Below are positions 17,136 to 24,508 of a DNA stretch of 51,287 bases, one piece after another. Each line of letters starts with the position of its first letter. Position 1 is the first letter of the stretch. A program made the position numbers and the translations under genes. Location: contig NZ_RWIJ01000041.1 of assembly GCF_019805165.1 (NCBI RefSeq), positions 1 to 51,287 of the forward strand, read 5' to 3'. The notes below the pieces were generated by a model. It made no database searches, had not been told where the DNA came from, and saw only the letters and a list, made by a program, of their open reading frames with translations. Origin of the DNA: Azospirillum sp. 412522. GTDB lineage: Bacteria > Pseudomonadota > Alphaproteobacteria > Azospirillales > Azospirillaceae.

Positions 17136-17783
17136 ATGCAGAACGTTCCGCTCTACACGTTTCGGCAGACGGTCTCTGCGGATGCCACCCGCTATGGCGG
17201 GGGTTCCGGCCTTGCGGCGGTGCTGAAGCTGCTGGCGGGAAACCGCATGTTCCGGGTGACCTTCACCCTGCGCAGCTGTCAGGCGGCGGACCGGATGGGC
17301 GGGCCGCTGCGCAAGCCGCTGCTGGCCGCCTGCCGGCTGCTGCACCGCTGGACCCAGCATTCCGCCGCCATGGATCTCCCCTGGGAGACGCAGGTCGGAC
17401 CCGGCCTGCGCATTCTGCACGGCTGGGGGCTGGTGGTGAACGCCAACGCGCGCATCGGCACCAACGTCACCCTGTTCCACGGCGTCACCCTGGGCCAGAA
17501 GGACGATCTGCTGCCCACCGGCCGGGTGACCCATTACCCGGAGCTGGGCGACGGAGTCTGGGTCGGGCCGCATGCGGTGGTGATCGGCGTCAGCATCGGC
17601 GACGAGTGCATCGTCGCCGCATCCTCCGTCGTCACCAAGCCGATGCCGCGGCGCACCGTGGTCGCCGGCAACCCGGGCAAGGCGGTGGCCGAGGTCACCA
17701 TCCCCGACATTCCGCACCCGGCGCCGGTCGGTGTTTTTTCGGCCGTGCCGCACGGCACCGCGACCTCGCCCGTTCCGGGTTGA
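17136..17783 (+). CDS. Serine acetyltransferase-like hexapeptide O-acetyltransferase
   Basis: A 215-residue left-handed beta-helix acetyltransferase. Imperfect hexapeptide repeats run from about residue 95 to 180 (GLRILHGWGLVVNANARIGTN; LFHGVTLGQKDD; LGDGVWVGPHAVVIG; IGDECIVAASSVV), with the catalytic histidine likely in FHGVTLG. The arrangement matches CysE-like polysaccharide acetyltransferases such as those of colanic-acid clusters more than housekeeping CysE, whose long N-terminal helical domain is absent. The frame also opens at a TTG at 17112; the ATG at 17136 with GGAGAGG ten bases ahead is preferred. It follows the flippase closely and probably O-acetylates the polysaccharide. Confidence 0.82.
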   Translation: MQNVPLYTFRQTVSADATRYGGGSGLAAVLKLLAGNRMFRVTFTLRSCQAADRMGGPLRKPLLAACRLLHRWTQHSAAMDLPWETQVGPGLRILHGWGLVVNANARIGTNVTLFHGVTLGQKDDLLPTGRVTHYPELGDGVWVGPHAVVIGVSIGDECIVAASSVVTKPMPRRTVVAGNPGKAVAEVTIPDIPHPAPVGVFSAVPHGTATSPVPG

Positions 17784-17793
17784 ACCGGCAATA

Positions 17794-17835
17794 GGGAAGG
17801 GGACCGGCAGCCTATTGGCTGCCGGTCCCCTTCCC
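17794..17835. terminator. Long perfect hairpin between convergent genes
   Basis: A perfect 19-base-pair stem (17794-17812 with 17817-17835) encloses a TATT loop. It lies between the acetyltransferase stop (17783) and the stop of the convergent cellulase gene (17870). There is no long T-tract, but the position and stem strength argue for a shared bidirectional terminator. Confidence 0.8.
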
Positions 17836-17869
17836 TTCAGGCGCTCATCCCGTCAGACGATCCGATCGG

Positions 17870-20398
17870 TCACGCGGCGTGCGAAGAGAACGCCGTGTCT
17901 GGCACGTACAGGTCGTGGTTGTTGACGTCGAAGAGCGGGAAGGGCGTGGCCGCCACATCATGGCTGGCGAAGGTCGCCGTCGACAGGTCGGCGGCGGTGG
18001 CCGTGTCGTTGGCGGCGCTCACCGTGTGGGCCAGCAGGTCGGCCGAGCTGAGCGAAGCGGCGGCGGCCTTGGCGGCGGACGCATCGACGATCGTGCCGGT
18101 GCCGGTGGCGTCGGCGATGGTCGCGGCGGTCGGGTTGGAGATCTTCAGGCCGAAGGTCTCGTTGCCTTCCGACACGCTGTCGCTCAGTACCTTGACCGTC
18201 ACGGTCTTGGTGGTTTCGCCGGCGGCGAAGGTCAGCTTGCCGCTGGTGGCGGTGTAGTCGGAGCCGGCCTTGGCGGTGCCGTCCACCGTGGAGTAGTCCA
18301 CCGTGACCGCGCTGCTGGAGGCCGCCGACAGCTTGACCGTGAAAGTGGCGTTGGCGGTGTTGGCGGTGGTGGTCGGGGTATCGAACACCGCGCCTTCCAT
18401 GGCGCCCTTCACGATGGCGGCCTTGGTCGGGTTGATGGTCTTGTAGTCGTCCATCAGCATGCCGCCGACGTCACCCGATTCCGGGGTCCAGGCCCAGAAG
18501 GTCCAGCTCATCCCCTTGTCGCCGGCCGCGATGTCGCTCTTGCCGTCCAGGTTCCAGTCGCCGTTCAGGTACTTTGCCATGGTCTTGGCCCAGGTCTGCT
18601 CGGCCGAGCTGGTGAACTGGCCGCCCCATTCGCCCAGCAGGATCGGCGCGGTGTCGTTCTTGTAGAGGTAGCCCCACATCTTGTCGTACTGGGCTGGCAG
18701 GTTGTTCGGGTAGTTCGGGTCGTTCAGCCAGCTGAACTGCCCGACGCTCTGGCCATAGGCGTGCGGCGAGTAGACGAGCTTGTTGGGGGTGTCGAAGTGG
18801 ATCGGGCGCGCCTGCGCACCGGCCAGCGTGCTGCTCCACTCCGTGCCTTCGACGAACAGCAGCCAGTCCTTGTTCACCGTCTGGATGGCGTTGCCGATGC
18901 GCTCGGCGGCCGACGCCCAGTCGGTGGCGGCGCTGCCGCCCCAGGTGGCGCTGACGCTCGGCTCATTGTGCAGGTCGGCGCCGATGACGGTCTCGTTGCC
19001 GGCATAATGCTGGGCCAGCATCTTCCAGTTGTTGATCACCGTCGATTCCGGGTGCTTGTCGGTGTACCACAGCCCGTGCTCGTTGGTGCCGGCGCCGCCG
19101 TCGTTGCGGTGGTGGTCCAGGATCACCTTCATGCCGAGCTTGCCGGCGTAGTCGATGACCTTGTCATAGACCTGCAGGCGGGTCAGGCCGGCCAGATCCG
19201 GGTTCTTCGAGAAGTCGATGCCGTTCGTCACCGCAGTGCTGTCGAACATCTCGTCCGACATCGTCAGTCGGATGGTGTTGAAGCCGACCGACTTCATCTT
19301 CTCCAGGTGGCCCTGGTAGCTGTCGGCCCACAGGCCGGCGGGCACGTAGTTGTAGCCCTCGCCGCCGAACCAGTTCACGCCGGTCAGGCGGACGGTGTTG
19401 CCGGCCTCGTCGACGATCTGGTTGCCCTGGGTGTGCAGGAAGCCCTGGATGCCGCCGGCGGTCTTGGTGCCGGTCGGCTCGGTGACCGTCACGTCGTTGA
19501 CCGACAGGCTCGGCTGGGTCGGGGTCGGGTTCGAGGTGCCCGGATTGGTGGTGCTGCCGGCGAACCAGGACTTGTCGGCCTTCACCTCCATGGTGCCGTT
19601 CCACCACATGCCCTGCTGGCCGGCGATGACGTCCTTGCCGTCCAGCGCGCCCTTGTCGATCGACACGATGCCGTCGGTGGGGGCGACGGCATGGCCGCCG
19701 ATGGTGATCTTGTTGACGTACAGGTTGCGGTCGGCACTGCCGACGACACCGTCATTGTCGTACTGGATCTGGACCTTGTGGGCGACGTCGGCGCTGACGT
19801 TCGCATTGAAGGTAAAGTCCTTGGCGGCGGTGCCGGCGGTGCCTTCACCGATCATCTTGCCGTCGACCAGAACCTTGAAGTGGGCGTTCACGCCGCCGGC
19901 CGCATTGCCGTACGCGTTCACGACGATCGGCGTGCCGCCGGTGGTCGGGGTGGTCGGCGTCGTGGGCGTGGTCGGCGTGGTCGGGGTCCCGGCGGCGCCG
20001 GCGAACACGTCCTTGGACATGTTGAAGTCGAGCGAGCCGCTCCAGGACAGCATATCGCGGCCGGACAGGGTGCCCTGGCCCTCAGCGGCGTAGGAGACCA
20101 TCGAGCTGTTGGAAGCGATGGTCTTGCCGTTGACTTCGATCGACTTGACGATCAGGTCGCGGTACATGCCGGCCTTGTCGGTCGACAGCCAGTCGTTGTC
20201 GTACACGACCTGGACCTTGTGCGCGGCGTCGGGCGCCACCTTGGTGGTGAAGCTGTAACGACCCGCGCTGGTGGAATTGACCGTGGCCTGGCCGACGGAA
20301 ACGCCGTCGACGAGGAACTTGAAGTGCGGCCAGACTCCTCCGGCAGACACACCCGAGGCATTGACGACGAAGGTCATATCGACGGGGTTCGTTGCCAT
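17870..20398 (-). CDS. Multidomain GH5 glycoside hydrolase (endoglucanase-like) with two N-terminal CBMs and a Calx-beta domain
   Basis: An 842-residue modular enzyme. Residues 5-135 and about 155-285 are two copies of a calcium-dependent xylan/cellulose-binding-module-like domain (CBM36/60 type; paired features are HFKFLVDG/HFKVLVDG and VQVVYDND/VQIQYDND). They are joined by a TPTTPTTP linker. The GH5 catalytic domain covers about 320-690. The acid/base Glu479 is in DLHNEPS and the nucleophile Glu590 in LLGEWGG; LDHHRND and SPHAYG also fit GH5. A Calx-beta-like domain (TVDYSTVDGTAKAGSDYTA) follows at about 695-780, then an Ala/Asp-rich tail. There is no N-terminal signal peptide, so if exported it may use a C-terminal type I signal. 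A good AGAGGA precedes the ATG. It may attack plant cell walls or a self-made beta-glucan. Confidence 0.87.
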   Translation of the reverse strand: MATNPVDMTFVVNASGVSAGGVWPHFKFLVDGVSVGQATVNSTSAGRYSFTTKVAPDAAHKVQVVYDNDWLSTDKAGMYRDLIVKSIEVNGKTIASNSSMVSYAAEGQGTLSGRDMLSWSGSLDFNMSKDVFAGAAGTPTTPTTPTTPTTPTTGGTPIVVNAYGNAAGGVNAHFKVLVDGKMIGEGTAGTAAKDFTFNANVSADVAHKVQIQYDNDGVVGSADRNLYVNKITIGGHAVAPTDGIVSIDKGALDGKDVIAGQQGMWWNGTMEVKADKSWFAGSTTNPGTSNPTPTQPSLSVNDVTVTEPTGTKTAGGIQGFLHTQGNQIVDEAGNTVRLTGVNWFGGEGYNYVPAGLWADSYQGHLEKMKSVGFNTIRLTMSDEMFDSTAVTNGIDFSKNPDLAGLTRLQVYDKVIDYAGKLGMKVILDHHRNDGGAGTNEHGLWYTDKHPESTVINNWKMLAQHYAGNETVIGADLHNEPSVSATWGGSAATDWASAAERIGNAIQTVNKDWLLFVEGTEWSSTLAGAQARPIHFDTPNKLVYSPHAYGQSVGQFSWLNDPNYPNNLPAQYDKMWGYLYKNDTAPILLGEWGGQFTSSAEQTWAKTMAKYLNGDWNLDGKSDIAAGDKGMSWTFWAWTPESGDVGGMLMDDYKTINPTKAAIVKGAMEGAVFDTPTTTANTANATFTVKLSAASSSAVTVDYSTVDGTAKAGSDYTATSGKLTFAAGETTKTVTVKVLSDSVSEGNETFGLKISNPTAATIADATGTGTIVDASAAKAAAASLSSADLLAHTVSAANDTATAADLSTATFASHDVAATPFPLFDVNNHDLYVPDTAFSSHAA
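19938..19985. repeat. Tandem repeat encoding the Thr-Pro linker
   Basis: A run of nine-base units (GTGGTCGGC and variants on the plus strand) encodes the TPTTPTTPTTPTTP linker between the two carbohydrate-binding modules. Such repeats can vary in copy number without shifting the frame. Confidence 0.6.
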
Positions 20399-20519
20399 TG
20401 GAAGTATCCTCTTTTCCGTGAATTTCGCTGGAGCCCAATCTGGCCGGAAAAGGTTAACGAGCTATTTCAAATTTTAGCGAAATGCGGCTCTAATGCCACT
20501 GTCACTTGTGAAAAGAAAG

Positions 20520-20575
20520 AGACACGAAAAACCCCTTTGTCGATGCATTGCAGCAACAAAGGAGTTTTCGTGTCT
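20520..20575 (-). terminator. Rho-independent terminator after the methyltransferase gene
   Basis: Imperfect arms of about 20 bases (20520-20540 and 20556-20575; core ACAAAGGAGTTTTCGTGTC) form a stem around a 15-base loop. On the minus strand the descending arm ends in TTTTTCGTGTCTC and more T-rich sequence. It lies about 45 bases past the methyltransferase stop at 20620 and insulates it from the cellulase gene that starts at 20398. Confidence 0.75.
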
Positions 20576-20619
20576 ATAAGTACTTGATTTAAAGTGTTTT
20601 TTTAGAGCTCAGACGGACG

Positions 20620-21600
20620 TCACTTGGGCTTGTGGGCCACCACGAACACCTCCGGGCGGAACATATAGAGCTGACCAACCCTTCCGAGCTTGCGATTAAG
20701 GGTTAACGGAAGCCGTCCCAAAAATGCCTCAACCAGCTTCGCATAGCCCAGAAATGCGCGGCTGGCGAAATGCAGGTTCATCCGGCGGCGCACCGCCATC
20801 GGCAGGATATAGACCGCCTCGACGCGGCTGAAGCCGGCCTTGCGCAGCATGGCTTCCGTCTCGCCCCAGCCATATTCGCGCAGGTGCATGCAGATCGGCT
20901 CGTTCAGGCCGAACACCTCCGACAGGTCGGCCGGGCCGGCGAACTTGTGCGGCATGCTCAGGACGTATTTGCCGCCCGGTTTCAGGATGGTGCAGACATT
21001 CTCCATGTGGGTGAGGACGTCGTCCGGATGCATGTGCTCCACGACATGGGTGGAGATCACGCTGTCGTAACGGCCCGCCGGTTCGAACTGGGCCAGATGG
21101 ATGCCGTCGCTGTTCTTCCAGGTGACGTTGGAATCCTGCTCGATCCAGGTCGCGCCGCGCTCGCGCGTCACTTCCGTGGCGACGCAGCGGTAGCCATGGC
21201 GGGCGAGATAGCGCAGCAGCCGGGCCTTGCCCGACCCGACCTCGTAGACGTCCTGCGGCCCGCCCAGCAGGGTCAGGAAATGGCGGAAGTCCAGGTCGTC
21301 GTTGCGGGTGTGGGCGTCGTCTTCCGCCTCGTTCAGCCAGGGGCAGCTGCTGTAGAGGGTCGTGTAGGCCTGTTCGAAGACATCCCACCGCTCCTCGGGC
21401 CTGCTGTCCAGAAGTTCGCGGGCAAGGCGCCGCTCCAGATCCCAGTGGCGCTGCACCATCTCGGCGGTCAGCGGATAGGACGGGGAGAGATGGAACTTCC
21501 GCCGGTATCGCTCGACGAGGGCGTCGTCCTTCATCCGATCGGCGGGTGTCCGATCGGCGGACAGGCGATCCATTGGCAGTGTGTCGGCTGGGTTCTGCAC
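20620..21600 (-). CDS. Class I SAM-dependent methyltransferase
   Basis: A 326-residue methyltransferase. Motif I is VYEVGSGKARLLRYLARHG near residue 125, with the acidic end of strand two in CVATEVTRERG. Post-motif segments read DSVISTHVVEHMHPDDVLTHMENV and LKPGGKYVLSMPH, as in UbiE/Coq5-like and polysaccharide-locus methyltransferases. About 110 residues precede the fold and look helical. The frame can start at an ATG at 21633 with no ribosome-binding site. The GTG at 21600 has GAGAGG six bases ahead and is preferred. The gene stands alone, with about 180 bases before the next gene and a terminator after it. Substrate unknown; a sugar or lipid of the surrounding polysaccharide pathway is plausible. 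Confidence 0.82.
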   Translation of the reverse strand: MQNPADTLPMDRLSADRTPADRMKDDALVERYRRKFHLSPSYPLTAEMVQRHWDLERRLARELLDSRPEERWDVFEQAYTTLYSSCPWLNEAEDDAHTRNDDLDFRHFLTLLGGPQDVYEVGSGKARLLRYLARHGYRCVATEVTRERGATWIEQDSNVTWKNSDGIHLAQFEPAGRYDSVISTHVVEHMHPDDVLTHMENVCTILKPGGKYVLSMPHKFAGPADLSEVFGLNEPICMHLREYGWGETEAMLRKAGFSRVEAVYILPMAVRRRMNLHFASRAFLGYAKLVEAFLGRLPLTLNRKLGRVGQLYMFRPEVFVVAHKPK

Positions 21601-21779
21601 GATCGACCTCTCTTTCGGGGGTGCCGGACGCATGCCGGAACTCTAACCGGGAGCACAAGCGGATGCGCGCACGCGAAGGGAAAGTCCCGGGGGCGATTGG
21701 AGGGATTAGGACCCGTGCGACGGGTTACCCCGTCGGCAGGATAGGCCGTGACCCTTGTCCATCGTCGGTAGGCGGCAGG

Positions 21780-22889
21780 TCAGAGCAGCGGGCGCCGGTC
21801 GGGGCGGCGGCTTCGCATGCCATATCGACTTTCCTGGCCGATCTGGACGCGGACCATTTCGTTGACGGTATGGCCGGACGCGAAGTCCGAAAGGAATGAC
21901 AGCAGGGCTCTTACGCGATGGCCATGGAGATGGCCTGCCATCACATAACGATGCCGGCGCCGCACGCCGTCCTGCCCCTGCCGGTCAAAGATGGCGATTG
22001 CTTCCCGTGCAGCCTTGCTGACGCCGGCCGGCCCCTGTGCGCTGTCATACCGCACGATGCCGAGCCGTGCTGCGTCCTGCGCGTCGACGACATGATCGAA
22101 GGCTGGCAGTGTCCCGGGTACGAGAACGGTGTGTCCCCAAATCAGTCCGTCGAAAAGCCGGATCGACAGATCGTCATGCAGGGGAACGACGATCGAGGAT
22201 TTGAAGAACAACCATCTGGCTGCCTTTTCTTCTTCGGTGATGGCATCATAATATTCTTCCTTCCGGTCATTCTCGTCCGTGAAGAAGCAGGCCAGTTCCG
22301 GACATTCGCGCCGCAAGGTCTCCAGGTAGGCGGTCCGCTTGAAGCCCCTGTAAAGAAAATATGGAGCGACAACCCGGGACAGACGGGGCAAATCCGCGTG
22401 GCGTGCCATAAGACTGCGAACGGTGTCGAGAGGAAGATTACGATAACAGGCCGGCAGGATGGGGGCGGACAGAGAAACAGAATTCAGAAGATAATCTTCA
22501 TGCTGCGCACCGTGATGCGAGCAGAAATAGACATCGGCTTCGAGAACGGTTCGCAGGTTGGCGGAATGAGCAATATGATTGTCGTGCATCCAAAGACAGA
22601 TAATGCCCTTGAAACCCCGACGGCTAAGAAAATCTCTCAATCCTGTGTAATCCTCTCCACCCGTATTCAGGATAAGGATGTCGGTTTCAATCAGGCTGTC
22701 CGTCAGCCTCGCGCGGTTTGAGAGGTTCCACTCGTCGGTATCAAAATTATGGACTATCCCGGCGGGCTCCCCTGCCAAGCCAGCCATGCCCCTGAGTGAG
22801 GTTATCGTGAAGGTATCTTTTGAAAATATGGCTTGAGATTTGCGAAATATTTCCTGAAATCTTTCTTCAGGAGCCTCTGAGGGCAGCAT
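21780..22889 (-). CDS. Hypothetical protein, possibly glycosyltransferase-like (GT-B)
   Basis: A 369-residue protein I do not recognise with confidence. The segment DDLSIRLFDGLIWGHTVLVPGTLPAF (residues about 245-270, quoted in pieces: LSIRLFDGLIWG; TVLVPGTLP) resembles the donor-site region of CgeB/YkvP-type GT-B glycosyltransferases, and ILILNTGGEDYTGLRDFL looks like a Rossmann strand-turn. No signal peptide or membrane segment is visible. The frame extends to a GTG at 22928, but that codon sits directly against a strong hairpin and lacks a ribosome-binding site; the ATG at 22889 is the cautious choice. Its 5' two-thirds is clearly lower in GC than its neighbours, with AAT/ATA/AAA codons rare elsewhere in the window, suggesting acquisition by transfer. 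Confidence 0.6.
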   Translation of the reverse strand: MLPSEAPEERFQEIFRKSQAIFSKDTFTITSLRGMAGLAGEPAGIVHNFDTDEWNLSNRARLTDSLIETDILILNTGGEDYTGLRDFLSRRGFKGIICLWMHDNHIAHSANLRTVLEADVYFCSHHGAQHEDYLLNSVSLSAPILPACYRNLPLDTVRSLMARHADLPRLSRVVAPYFLYRGFKRTAYLETLRRECPELACFFTDENDRKEEYYDAITEEEKAARWLFFKSSIVVPLHDDLSIRLFDGLIWGHTVLVPGTLPAFDHVVDAQDAARLGIVRYDSAQGPAGVSKAAREAIAIFDRQGQDGVRRRHRYVMAGHLHGHRVRALLSFLSDFASGHTVNEMVRVQIGQESRYGMRSRRPDRRPLL

Positions 22890-22928
22890 AATCGGTCGAA
22901 TCCCGTCGAAGTAAAATGCAAAAGGCAC

Positions 22929-22973
22929 GAAGCGGAAAGCTGTGCCCCATAGTCTCGGGGAGCTTTCCGCTTC
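22929..22973 (-). terminator. Strong hairpin downstream of the GH10 gene, adjoining the next start
   Basis: Thirteen-base perfect arms (GAAGCGGAAAGCT at 22929-22941, AGCTTTCCGCTTC at 22961-22973) with further CCCC/GGGG pairing inside. On the minus strand it is followed by GTGCCTTTTGCATTTT, a loose T-rich tract. It lies about 105 bases past the xylanase stop and fits a terminator, but it also abuts the first possible start codon (22928) of the next gene, so a leader-regulatory role is possible. Confidence 0.65.
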
Positions 22974-23077
22974 AACTGTATCAGCAGGTTGAAAGAAAAG
23001 GAATCCGCAGGTCGGTCGCGCTTCGTCTTCGCGTGTAGCGACGTCAGGTAAGCCGACGGCGTTTTCCGGCCGGCTTC

Positions 23078-24418
23078 TCAGCCGGACCGCGCCTTGCCGG
23101 TCCGGGCCCTTTCCCGCAGCGTATCGACGACGGCGGTATAGAGCGGTAGCGGCCTGGAGTTCTCGTCATAGGGGGAGGGGTGGGGGCGCAGGTCCGGATG
23201 CTCCCGCGCGATGAAGTTGAGGTCGGAGCGCAGGTGCCACCAGCACAGCTCCTCCACCCGCGCGTTGTCCAGCATGTCGGCCAGATACTGACGGGCCAGC
23301 TGGGCCATCGCCCGGTCCTTCTCCGCCCGCGACCAGGACCGTGGCAGGCGGGTCTCGTCGACATCCATCTCCGTCAGATGGACGGACAGGCCCAGCTTGT
23401 CGACGGCGCGCAGGAACTTGCGCATGCCGGCGCTGTCATAGGGCTTGCCGCCGATCAGGTGGCTCTGCAGGCCGATGCCGTGGATCGGCACGCCGCGCTT
23501 CACCGCCCCGGTCAGCCAGTCGAGCAGATAGGCGCGCTTGCGCTGCTGCCAGCCCTCGTCGATCTCGATGCCGAACTCGTTCAGCACCAGCTTCGCCTTG
23601 GGAAAGGCCTGGTGCACATGGTGGAAGAAGGGGTCGAGCCATTCCGGCCCCTTCTCCGCTCCGCCGGCCGCCACCCACCACATGCCGCGGCGGAAGCCGT
23701 AGCGGTCCTGCTCCTGCGGGTGGCTCTCCACCGTCTCCCAGAAGAAGACCTCGTTGGCGACGTCGATGCGGTAGAAGACGTCGCCGTAGCGTTGCCGGAC
23801 CGCCTCGACCACGCCGGTGAAGCGCGGCCAGACGGTATCGGCGCTCAGGGTGCCCTCCGGCGAGAAATAGGCGGCTTCCGAAATGCCCAGCTCCACCTGC
23901 CGGCTTGCCGGGAGCTTCATGTAGGGCGGCATGCCCATATGCTGCCAGATGATCGTGTGCCAGTTCGGCTTGGCGCCGACGTTGCGGGCCAGTTCCACCG
24001 CCGCGTCGAAGCGGCGCCAGTCGTAATTCCCCTCGGTGTGCTGGAAGACGCCCCATTTGCCGCCGTTTTCCGGAGTGACGACATCGCATTCGCGCGCCAT
24101 CAACCGGTCGAGCATCGGGTCTTCCGGCTCGATGTAATGATCGCGGGCGGCGCCATGGCGGATGCCCAGGGCACGGCAGGCCTCGCGCAGGGTCACCGCC
24201 GGCTCGTCCGCCTGCGGCTGGGTGGCGGCGGCCTCCGCAGCTGTCGGGCCGGAGGCGCCGCGGCAGCTCGCCAGCACCGCGCCGGCGGCGACGGTCCACA
24301 GCAGGTCGCGGCGGGTGGGACGCCATTTGGGAAAACCGGGCTTCGGACGTTCGATCATGCGGAGGGGCTCTCTCTTCCGGTCGCAGAAGCCGGTCGCAGG
24401 GATCGGCCTCTCGGTCAT
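23078..24418 (-). CDS. GH10 endo-1,4-beta-xylanase-like, predicted Tat-exported lipoprotein
   Basis: A 446-residue protein. After a 35-residue lead comes TRRDLLWTVAAGAVLASC, a twin-arginine-like signal ending in a lipobox cysteine near residue 52, so it is predicted to be exported folded and lipidated. The catalytic domain (about 75-440) is GH10. The acid/base Glu223 lies in DVANEVFF and the nucleophile Glu350 in VHLTEMDVDE. NWHTIIWQHMGMP, LVLNEFGIE and GIGLQSHLIGG are further family blocks. The ATG at 24418 is preceded by GGAGGGAGGGG; a second ATG at 24358 has weaker support. It lies 90 bases downstream of the tyrosine-kinase gene on the same strand. It may therefore trim or release the polysaccharide made by this locus, or degrade plant xylan. 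Confidence 0.88.
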   Translation of the reverse strand: MTERPIPATGFCDRKREPLRMIERPKPGFPKWRPTRRDLLWTVAAGAVLASCRGASGPTAAEAAATQPQADEPAVTLREACRALGIRHGAARDHYIEPEDPMLDRLMARECDVVTPENGGKWGVFQHTEGNYDWRRFDAAVELARNVGAKPNWHTIIWQHMGMPPYMKLPASRQVELGISEAAYFSPEGTLSADTVWPRFTGVVEAVRQRYGDVFYRIDVANEVFFWETVESHPQEQDRYGFRRGMWWVAAGGAEKGPEWLDPFFHHVHQAFPKAKLVLNEFGIEIDEGWQQRKRAYLLDWLTGAVKRGVPIHGIGLQSHLIGGKPYDSAGMRKFLRAVDKLGLSVHLTEMDVDETRLPRSWSRAEKDRAMAQLARQYLADMLDNARVEELCWWHLRSDLNFIAREHPDLRPHPSPYDENSRPLPLYTAVVDTLRERARTGKARSG

Positions 24419-24431
24419 GGAGAGACCCCTC

Positions 24432-24458
24432 CCTCCGGGCGCCGCAGCGTCCGGAAGG
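24432..24458 (-). terminator. Hairpin between kinase and xylanase genes
   Basis: An eleven-base-pair stem including G-U pairs (24432-24442 with 24447-24458) around a CGCA loop lies in the 90-base gap between the tyrosine kinase stop and the xylanase start. No T-tract follows, so it may attenuate rather than end transcription. Confidence 0.35.
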
Positions 24459-24508
24459 AAAGGGTCCCAGGGTCGAAGGAGCTTCAGGTCACCCCACCTG
24501 CGAACCGC

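Noticed and set aside
17879..20587. Long plus-strand open frame opposite the cellulase
   Set aside because: Its translation is low-complexity Gly/Ala/Val/Arg, and the minus strand has GH5 catalytic residues and a ribosome-binding site.
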